Source of the DNA: Stenomitos frigidus_A
Lineage (GTDB): Bacteria > Cyanobacteriota > Cyanobacteriia > Leptolyngbyales > Leptolyngbyaceae
Assembly: GCF_963877135.1 (NCBI RefSeq)
Contig: NZ_CAWNSW010000014.1
Coordinates: 11,637 to 75,636, forward strand
DNA: 64,000 bases
Direction of reading: 5' to 3'
A model generated the notes under the pieces. The model was not told where the DNA came from, did not search any database, and saw only the letters and a list, made by a program, of their open reading frames with translations. How positions within the stretch are numbered: the stretch's first letter is position 1; each line of letters opens with the position of its first letter. Positions 1 through 6,654 of the stretch are shown in pieces. Made by a program: the position numbers and the translations under genes.

Positions 1-340
1 GGATCAAACCGAGAAGCAAGTGCTCAGTACCAATATAGTTATGACCCAGCTGACGGGCTTCTTCTAGAGAGAGCTCCAGAACCCGCTTCGCTCGCGGTGT
101 GAATGGGATTTCAACGGCAACGAAGCCGGAGCCTCGACCGATGATTTTCTCTACTTCAATCCGAGCGTCTTTAAGATTGACACCCATCGATTTCAGCACT
201 TTGGCGGCGACGCCGGTCCCTTCTCCAATCAGACCCAAGAGGATCTGTTCAGTACCCACAAAGTTGTGTCCCAGGCGGCGTGCTTCCTCCTGGGCAAGCA
301 TGATCACCTTAATGGCTTTTTCTGTGAAGCGTTCAAACAT
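1..340 (-). CDS. clpC: ClpC, AAA+ chaperone of the Clp protease, N-terminal part only
   Basis: The reverse strand from an ATG at 340 encodes the first 113 residues of a ClpC/HSP100 chaperone; the rest lies beyond the left edge. It opens MFERFTEKAIKVIMLAQEEA and carries both halves of the Clp N domain, each with a GHN-(F/Y)-(V/I)-GTE-(Q/H)-(I/L)LLGLI signature, near residues 24-36 and 99-113. This domain binds adaptors and substrates; the two AAA+ modules that thread proteins into ClpP are not visible. In cyanobacteria ClpC is the main, usually essential, cytosolic unfoldase. Family assignment is firm, and the gene is partial only because the window ends. Confidence 0.95.
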   Translation of the reverse strand, partial: MFERFTEKAIKVIMLAQEEARRLGHNFVGTEQILLGLIGEGTGVAAKVLKSMGVNLKDARIEVEKIIGRGSGFVAVEIPFTPRAKRVLELSLEEARQLGHNYIGTEHLLLGLI

Positions 341-529
341 GGCGTATTTCTGTCACCTGCTGCTTGCCGGTAGAGTTGATTCTATCATAGACGATTTGAC
401 CGGAGGCTTGAAATCTGCCACCAGTAGATCCGTGATCACCGTACCTGCAACCAGTGATTTGCCATTACGTGAAGCTGCTACGAAGGGTGATTGTCAGCGA
501 AAAGTGGCTGGCAAGTCAAGCAGGATTTC

Positions 530-1219
530 TTAATCTCTTAAGCATTGAGAATTCAGCTTGAAACGATCACCACTGACCGCTAACTGCCAGCCAGGCGTAC
601 ATAGACGATCACAAACCTGCTGTTGCCAGACCTTGAGTCGCTCAGCAAACTCAGGTCTTTGTAGACCGCCACGCCACAACACCAGAGCATCTTCGCCATT
701 GTCTGGGTAGTAACGCCGTCGTCGTCCTGCTTCACAAAAATCAAATTTTTGATACAAGGAGAGTGCCGACTGGTTAGAAATCCTCACTTCTAAAGTGGCT
801 CGTTCTAGTCCGCGTGCATGGGCAGACGCCATCAGGGCATAGAGTAAGGCTTGCCCCAGCCCTTGCCGTTGATGAGTGGGATCGATCGCCAACATGGTGA
901 TGTGCGCTTCTTCGAGCACGGCCCAGTAGCAGCCAAGACCGAGGAGGGGTGAGGCGTGAGGGGTGGGGTTTTTTAAGTTTTGAGTTTTGAGTTCGGGGCG
1001 AACCTCTGTCTCCTCATCTTCTCCCACCGCTTCTGCTTCCCCTGCCTCCTGCCTTCTGCCCTCTGTCTCCCTTATCAAAACGAGTAACTCGCTATTAGGG
1101 CTCTCTAACTCCCGGCGATAGCCATCTAGCGTCCAAAGCCCACCAAAGCAACGTTGGTCAAGTACCAGAGCAGCGGGTAACAGAGCGGCGGATAGTGGTT
1201 GAAGTGCGAGAAAAGTCAC
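530..1219 (-). CDS. rimI: Ribosomal protein S18 alanine N-acetyltransferase (GNAT), RimI
   Basis: The 229-residue protein belongs to the GNAT acetyltransferases. It has the acetyl-CoA loop Q-R-Q-G-L-G-Q-A-L (about residues 117-125) and the RimI-like segments FGGLWTLDGYRRELESPNS and NQSALSLYQKFDF. RimI acetylates the N-terminal alanine of ribosomal protein S18 and sometimes other proteins. The start is GTG, giving MTFLALQPL as in other cyanobacterial RimI proteins. The protein is about 40 residues longer than usual. The excess is a low-complexity Glu/Arg-rich stretch (about residues 50-91) that is the translation of a cyanobacterial intergenic repeat. It sits between the substrate-binding N-terminus and the catalytic core. 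The gene is divergent from lysA. Confidence 0.85.
   Translation of the reverse strand: MTFLALQPLSAALLPAALVLDQRCFGGLWTLDGYRRELESPNSELLVLIRETEGRRQEAGEAEAVGEDEETEVRPELKTQNLKNPTPHASPLLGLGCYWAVLEEAHITMLAIDPTHQRQGLGQALLYALMASAHARGLERATLEVRISNQSALSLYQKFDFCEAGRRRRYYPDNGEDALVLWRGGLQRPEFAERLKVWQQQVCDRLCTPGWQLAVSGDRFKLNSQCLRD
945..1072. repeat. Repeat-derived low-complexity insertion inside rimI
   Basis: About 128 bp of skewed sequence (GTGAGGNGTGAGGGG, AAGTTTTGAGTTTTGAG, then CTGCCTCCTGCCTTCTGCC-type tracts) lie inside the rimI reading frame. The same words, for example ACTCAAAACT and GTGAGGTGTGAG, reappear in the noncoding fabH-fabD gap at 42504-42668. The insertion keeps the frame open. I infer that a dispersed intergenic repeat entered the gene. 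Confidence 0.6.
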
Positions 1220-1314
1220 AAAAGGTACGTTATTTGCTCAGCATCTACAAGGCTCGATTGTAAACTAGAGAGCATAATGCACGTATGCAATCCAACCAAA
1301 GGCAGGATGACGCA

Positions 1315-2787
1315 ATGGGATCGACTCACGCTACAGCGGTTCAAATGACTGGTCGTCGCTATTTAAGCGAGGCAACAGGGACTTTAGCGGAGCGATCGCC
1401 CAACCAGCAGTTGCTACCGCTAACCGCAACGGTCAATCAGAGAGACCACTTGGAGATTGGCGGTTGCGACGTGGTTGATCTGGTGCAGAAATTTGGTTCG
1501 CCCCTCTATGTATTGGATGAGACAACCCTGCGCACAACCTGCCGTCACTATCGTGATGCCTTTGTTCGTTATTACCCAGGTGCATCGCAGGTGCTGTACG
1601 CCTCTAAAGCCTGGAATTGTTTGGCTGTGTGTGCGATCGTTGCTAGCGAAGGTTTGGGTATCGATATCGTGTCTGGTGGCGAGCTTTTTACAGCCATACA
1701 AGCAGGTGTTAGTCCGACTAAGCTCTACTTACATGGCAATAATAAGTCTCGTGCCGAGCTTGAGATGGCAGTGGCGTCTGGCTGCACGATCGTGCTCGAT
1801 AATTGGCACGAACTGAAAACACTGGTGGCGATCGCGGCGGAATCTGGAAGCAATGAATCTGAAGCCGTTGCAGAAACGTTGCCATCCCTACTGCCGACTT
1901 CTCACTCTCCACTTCCCATTCGCATCATGCTCCGCCTCACTCCCGGCATCGAGTGTCACACTCATGATTACATTCGCACAGGGAGTATTGACAGCAAGTT
2001 TGGGTTTGGGCTGGATCAGCTGGATGACGTCTTTAAATTTATTGTTCAGCAGCCCAGTCTGGAATTGATCGGTCTCCATGCTCACATCGGGTCCCAAATT
2101 TTTGAGCTAGAGCCTCATCACGATTTAGGTGCAGTGATGGTGCAATGGCTGAGCAAAGCAGCTCACTACGGGCTGTCGATTCAAGAACTCGATATTGGTG
2201 GTGGCTTAGGTATTCGTTATACCGAGTCAGATGATCCACCCAGCATTGAGGCGTGGGTTAAGGTAGTGAGTGAATCGATCGCGGCTGCCTGCAACGCGCA
2301 GAATGTGCCACTACCGAAACTCTTGAGTGAACCGGGGCGATCGCTCATTGGGTCTGCTTGCGTCACGGCTTATACTGTGGGCGGGCAAAAAACAGTTCCT
2401 GGCATTCGTACGTATCTCACTGTGGATGGCGGTATGTCTGACAACCCTCGACCGATTACTTACCAATCAATCTATCGAGCACTGGTGGCAAACCGGATGT
2501 CAGCACCCATAGCAGAGACGGTGACGATCGCCGGCAAGCATTGTGAATCTGGCGACATTGTGATTCAAGAGGCAGACTTGCCAGAGACCCAACCAGGCGA
2601 TTTGCTCGTGGTGATGGCAACGGGAGCCTACAATTACAGCATGGCTTCCAACTACAACCGGATTGCTCGACCAGCCGCTGTACTAGTCAATGATGGAGAA
2701 GCTAACATCATCCTACAGCGAGAAACGTATCAGGACTTGATTCGCCAGGATTGTCTACCGGAGCGATTAAAGACTCCGCACGCGTGA
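1315..2787 (+). CDS. lysA: Diaminopimelate decarboxylase, last step of lysine synthesis
   Basis: LysA converts meso-diaminopimelate to lysine using PLP. The fold-III decarboxylase signatures are clear: YASKA with the PLP lysine at residue 98, HGNNKS, the glycine-rich HAHIGSQI and LDIGGGLGIRY, EPGRSL, and C-E-S-G-D with the active-site Cys from the partner subunit. I chose the ATG at 1315 (MGSTHATAVQ), which matches the usual cyanobacterial N-terminus; an in-frame ATG at 1285 would add 10 residues. A 28-30-residue low-complexity insert (about 1828-1920, ending LLPTSHSPLP) precedes IRIMLRLTPGIE and looks repeat-derived. cdaA and uppS follow on the same strand. Confidence 0.95.
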   Translation: MGSTHATAVQMTGRRYLSEATGTLAERSPNQQLLPLTATVNQRDHLEIGGCDVVDLVQKFGSPLYVLDETTLRTTCRHYRDAFVRYYPGASQVLYASKAWNCLAVCAIVASEGLGIDIVSGGELFTAIQAGVSPTKLYLHGNNKSRAELEMAVASGCTIVLDNWHELKTLVAIAAESGSNESEAVAETLPSLLPTSHSPLPIRIMLRLTPGIECHTHDYIRTGSIDSKFGFGLDQLDDVFKFIVQQPSLELIGLHAHIGSQIFELEPHHDLGAVMVQWLSKAAHYGLSIQELDIGGGLGIRYTESDDPPSIEAWVKVVSESIAAACNAQNVPLPKLLSEPGRSLIGSACVTAYTVGGQKTVPGIRTYLTVDGGMSDNPRPITYQSIYRALVANRMSAPIAETVTIAGKHCESGDIVIQEADLPETQPGDLLVVMATGAYNYSMASNYNRIARPAAVLVNDGEANIILQRETYQDLIRQDCLPERLKTPHA

Positions 2788-2865
2788 GATGCGATCGCAG
2801 TCATTGAAATCAATCTCAGGTTATTGAGTTTAGGACGTGTAGAAGCGCAGGGTTAATCCAGATCA

Positions 2866-3801
2866 ATGGGATATCTATGGAGGCAATGGCTGCTGACGAC
2901 CCCTAACTGGATGCAGTCCCTACCGCTTCTTATCGTTCAGAACCTACGCTTTTTCCTAGATGTTGGGCTCGTGTTAGCCCTCACATACATGATGCTGGTC
3001 ATTATTGGGGAACGGCGCACCTTGTGGATGGTGCGTGGGTTCATCGTGCTCATGTTGGCAGCAGCCCTTAGCCGGCGCTTGGAGTTAACGCTATTGAGTT
3101 TCGTCCTGGGTAATCTAGTGATCGGCTCTGCGGTCGCGATGGCATTTATTCTACAGTCGGAGTTTAGGCGTTTTTTGGAACAGCTTGGTCGCGGTGAACT
3201 CCTACAGTTGTTCCAATCTTCACGGAGAAGCACACTTAAATCTGGTAGTGTCACTGATGAAATTGTTGATGCGGTCAAAGAATTATCGCAAAACCGCATT
3301 GGCGCTTTGTTGATTCTAGAGACAGGTATTCCCATTGATGAGCGCGATTTTTCTGTGCCGGGAGTGAGGATCAATGCTGAAGTCTCGAAGGAACTAATTC
3401 AAACTATTTTTCAGACAACAACCTTGTTGCATGATGGAGCTGTTCTAATTCGCGATAATCGCCTTGTCGCAGCAGGGGTAATTTTGCCCTTGTCAGAACG
3501 TACGGCTTCCCGCCAGCTAGGTACACGTCACCGAGCTGCAATGGGCATTACCGAACGCGTAGAAAACTGTGTATGTGTTGTTGTTTCTGAAGAGACAGGC
3601 TCGATTTCGCTGGCAGAACGGGGTATCCTAAATCGTCCGCTGACCAGCAGTAAACTGAAGGAATTGCTAGAATCACGCTTCTCCCAAACAGCTGATCGTG
3701 ACACCGTTGCACCCAACCTCCGTAGTTTGGCGCAGCAAGTTATGACTCAAGGACTATCTCTAGTCTCCCGGTTTTTCGGTCGTCGCAAAGGTAAAAGTTA
3801 G
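2866..3801 (+). CDS. cdaA: Diadenylate cyclase CdaA, membrane-bound c-di-AMP synthase
   Basis: CdaA joins two ATP molecules into c-di-AMP, a second messenger that controls potassium and osmotic balance and, in cyanobacteria, night survival. The N-terminal ~100 residues hold about three hydrophobic helices. They are followed by a DisA_N (DAC) domain with the catalytic motifs HDGA (residues 189-192) and RHR (221-223, within TRHRAAMGI). The length of 311 residues is normal. It lies 78 bp after lysA and 81 bp before uppS on the same strand, so co-transcription is plausible. This is the only c-di-AMP synthase in view. Confidence 0.93.
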   Translation: MGYLWRQWLLTTPNWMQSLPLLIVQNLRFFLDVGLVLALTYMMLVIIGERRTLWMVRGFIVLMLAAALSRRLELTLLSFVLGNLVIGSAVAMAFILQSEFRRFLEQLGRGELLQLFQSSRRSTLKSGSVTDEIVDAVKELSQNRIGALLILETGIPIDERDFSVPGVRINAEVSKELIQTIFQTTTLLHDGAVLIRDNRLVAAGVILPLSERTASRQLGTRHRAAMGITERVENCVCVVVSEETGSISLAERGILNRPLTSSKLKELLESRFSQTADRDTVAPNLRSLAQQVMTQGLSLVSRFFGRRKGKS

Positions 3802-3882
3802 GGGTGGAGAGCTGCAAACGTACTTCTTTTTGATCGTTCACGTCCATTATTCACATGCAATTGTCTGCTGCTGGGAGAGACC

Positions 3883-4632
3883 ATGACCGTAAAGCCAACT
3901 GTTTTGCAAGAGTTGCCTGCTGACCTTGAGTGTGAACGACTGCCTAGACATGTTGCTGTAATTATGGACGGCAATGGACGTTGGGCAAAGCAGCGTGGCA
4001 TGCCCCGGATCATGGGGCATCGCCGTGGTGTTGATGTGCTGAAAGATCTCCTACGCTGCTGCCGCGATTGGGGCATCCAAGCACTGACTGCCTATGCCTT
4101 CTCAACGGAGAACTGGGGGCGTCCTTCCGAGGAAGTTGAGTTCTTGATGACTTTGTTTGAGCGGGTCTTGCGTCAGGAATTGCGGGAAATGGTGCAGGAA
4201 AATGTGCAAATTCGCTTTGTGGGCAATCTGCAGGCATTGCCGCAGTCGCTCCAAGAAGAAATTGCCCGATCGGTTGAGTTGACCCAGCACAACCAGAGCA
4301 TTCGGTTTACCGTTGCCACTAACTATGGTGGGCGACAAGAAATTCTTCAAGCCTGTCGGGCGATCGCGACCCAGGTACAGCAAGGCCTTTTGCAACCAGA
4401 ACAAATTGACGAAGCTGTGTTTGAGCGCCATCTCTACACAGCGGGGATTTGTGATCCTGACTTATTAATTCGTACAAGCGGCGAGATGCGGTTGAGTAAT
4501 TTCTTACTCTGGCAGATGGCGTACGCAGAGCTGTACGTGACGGATACGCTGTGGCCCGATTTCGATCGCAAGGCCTTTTATCAGGCGCTGTCTGCTTATC
4601 AACAACGCGATCGACGCTTCGGGAAACTATAA
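3883..4632 (+). CDS. uppS: Isoprenyl (undecaprenyl) diphosphate synthase
   Basis: A cis-prenyltransferase that extends farnesyl diphosphate with isopentenyl diphosphate to make undecaprenyl diphosphate, the lipid carrier for peptidoglycan and polysaccharide. All family motifs are present: IMDGNGRWAK with catalytic Asp29, GHRRGV, YAFSTENW, and the C-terminal RTSGEMRLSNFLLWQ and YVTDTLWPDF that bind the IPP diphosphate and Mg. The length of 249 residues is typical. The start ATG follows a GGGAGAG ribosome site. It sits behind cdaA, as in many cyanobacteria, and ahead of a peptidoglycan amidase. Confidence 0.95.
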   Translation: MTVKPTVLQELPADLECERLPRHVAVIMDGNGRWAKQRGMPRIMGHRRGVDVLKDLLRCCRDWGIQALTAYAFSTENWGRPSEEVEFLMTLFERVLRQELREMVQENVQIRFVGNLQALPQSLQEEIARSVELTQHNQSIRFTVATNYGGRQEILQACRAIATQVQQGLLQPEQIDEAVFERHLYTAGICDPDLLIRTSGEMRLSNFLLWQMAYAELYVTDTLWPDFDRKAFYQALSAYQQRDRRFGKL

Positions 4633-4862
4633 TTCTTGGGTCGATCGGACTAACGCACGGTTTGAAAGAATCTGGTCTCTGGCTGTAGACTGGAGCCTCA
4701 AACGACCTATTCTTGTGGAGAAACCCAGTTTCTGCGCAAGCTCTGAGTCAGTACTTTGCAGCTATGTGGCATTGACTTAACCACCAGTACTTGACCATTC
4801 CAGCCTCCATTGAGCAAACTGGTTCAGCAGGGAATGCGCTGTCGTTTTGAGGATTTCTCCGT

Positions 4863-6245
4863 ATGCTTCAGATTACTCAATCGCCCCAAGCTCCGGTGCT
4901 GGTGCAACAGCGGTTTTCGATCTTAGGCGTTGCATCGCCCTCTTATGCTGGCAGCAACCTCTTGCTAACGATCGATGGACAGTTTCGCGCTACAGGGCCA
5001 GTCGTCGATGTGGATGGCACCTGGAAGCTCGATTTTCTGTTTCAGCAGGCAGGCAATCGGCGCTTGAAACTTGAGATTGGCACCGACAGCGCTGAACTCA
5101 CTATTCCGGTCGTTACCACGGTACCTGAGGCAAAGAAGCTCCAATTTACTCAGGTACCCACCCGCTTACCTGTGCTGCAAACCGCCACAGTAGAAGGGAC
5201 GGCCGCAAATTTCCCCGATGGTAGCGCTCTCATTTTGCGAGCGGATCAACAGTTTGACCTGGCAAAGCCCTTTGTGCGGGCTGGGAAATGGCAAACGACC
5301 ATCGGGTTTAACCAACCAGGCAAGCGAGTGTTGGAAATTATTAGCTCAGATGGTCGCGATCGTGCCCAGGCTCAAGTAGATGTGGTCGCTGCCCAACCGC
5401 GTCCGCCACGCGTGAACTTCACCAATCCACCTAAGCAGGTAAAAGTGGAAGCCACCATCACTCTGTCCGGTGAGGCAACCAACTACACTAATGGCGACCA
5501 GCTCATTCTGCGAGCAGACCAACGCTTAGAACTGGCTCGCCCAAGAGTGCAAGATGGGAAGTGGCAAGCTCAAACGGTACTGCGCCAAATTGGGAACCGC
5601 CTCATCGAAATTATTGGGTCTGAGCAAGACAAAGCCCAAACCGTGATTGAGGTCATTGGAGTCGAAGCTGGCACCTTTCAAGCGCTGCCACGTAACACCT
5701 GGACTAGCACGCCAACACCATCCGATCTGCCTGACCTCAAGCCCAAAGGTATCACATTGCACCATACCTTTCTCAGCAACCCGCCTTCAACCAGTGCTGC
5801 GGTGGCAGATGAAGCTGCTCGTATGCGAGTGATCTACAACGGTCACGTCAATGGTAATGGCTGGGCAGATCTTGGCTATCACTTCATCATCATGCCCAGT
5901 GGTCGAGTGTATTCAGCCCGGAATGAGACCAAGCGGGGGGCTCATGATGTCGTGAATGATGGGCTGGGAGTTGCCTTTGATGGCGTTTACACCAGTGCTA
6001 CGATTAGTCAGGCGATGTATAACTCGGCAGTGGCTCTCTGTACGCTTCTCTGTAAGCGGTATGGTATTACCAACACGATTACTCCCATTCCGACGCCGAC
6101 CGCTGATTTTGGCACCCGCAGCCTACCTCGTATTATGGGACACCGCGATCGTGTGGCTACAGAATGCCCCGGTACCGAAGGTGGTAAGACTGTTCGTTTA
6201 CCAGATATTCGTCAAGCGGTCAATGGAAATTTGGGTGTGTCCTAG
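4863..6245 (+). CDS. N-acetylmuramoyl-L-alanine amidase (PGRP/Amidase_2 type) with three N-terminal repeats
   Basis: The C-terminal part (about residues 290-455) is an Amidase_2/T7-lysozyme-like zinc amidase that would cleave the MurNAc-L-Ala bond. Candidate zinc ligands are His300 or His301 (LHHT), His427 (MGHRDR) and Cys435 (ECPGT), with the usual eight-residue spacing between the last two. The first ~270 residues are three tandem ~90-residue beta-rich domains. Domains two and three share (S)A-L/Q-L-I-L-R-A-D-Q and G-K-W-Q patterns. They resemble Ig-like envelope modules, and I do not recognise the family. No classic signal peptide follows the ATG, so export is unexplained; the start may be further upstream or secretion non-classical. 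Confidence 0.8.
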   Translation: MLQITQSPQAPVLVQQRFSILGVASPSYAGSNLLLTIDGQFRATGPVVDVDGTWKLDFLFQQAGNRRLKLEIGTDSAELTIPVVTTVPEAKKLQFTQVPTRLPVLQTATVEGTAANFPDGSALILRADQQFDLAKPFVRAGKWQTTIGFNQPGKRVLEIISSDGRDRAQAQVDVVAAQPRPPRVNFTNPPKQVKVEATITLSGEATNYTNGDQLILRADQRLELARPRVQDGKWQAQTVLRQIGNRLIEIIGSEQDKAQTVIEVIGVEAGTFQALPRNTWTSTPTPSDLPDLKPKGITLHHTFLSNPPSTSAAVADEAARMRVIYNGHVNGNGWADLGYHFIIMPSGRVYSARNETKRGAHDVVNDGLGVAFDGVYTSATISQAMYNSAVALCTLLCKRYGITNTITPIPTPTADFGTRSLPRIMGHRDRVATECPGTEGGKTVRLPDIRQAVNGNLGVS

Positions 6246-6654
6246 AACAGGACCTCTATGACCGCAATCTTTATCTAAAATTCATCAACTACATGGGGAG
6301 AATTGATAAGTCAGGTATGGATTAGGGGCATCTGAGCCTTAAGATAAACATTAAAGAAATGTGCGCTGACTCAGCTTCTTTCCATTCAAACGATTGGATA
6401 CAGGTGGCAGCGATCGAATTCATAGGAGAGATCTCAAAACCCCTTTGAAAAAGGGGTTTTGTCAGCGCATCCTTTTTTAAGGGACGCTAAGGGGATCAAG
6501 ATTTTAAGTTTTAGCTACTTCATTGTTTAATCCATGAAGGTCAAAAGATGACCTTCGAGAACTTGATCATAGAAAGATACATTTAATAAGCGACTGACTC
6601 CGGCTGTAGTAGACGTGAACCCACTGAATGCTTAGAGCGCCCTAAAGAGCCAGT
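6246..6654. other. Intergenic region, amidase to histidine kinase
   Basis: About 400 bp without a credible gene. It contains one strong hairpin terminator (6436-6460) and otherwise AT-rich sequence that may hold the kinase promoter. No tRNA or repeat array is visible. Confidence 0.6.
6436..6460 (+). terminator. Intrinsic-type terminator hairpin
   Basis: A perfect 11-bp stem, AAAACCCCTTT pairing with AAAGGGGTTTT, around a GAA loop and ending in TTTT. It lies 190 bp after the amidase stop and upstream of the histidine kinase. The A-rich and T-rich flanks make it usable in both directions. It is the clearest terminator in the window. Confidence 0.75.

Noticed and set aside
99..533. Long forward frame at the left edge
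   Set aside because: It is antisense to clpC, whose reverse-strand protein is unmistakable.
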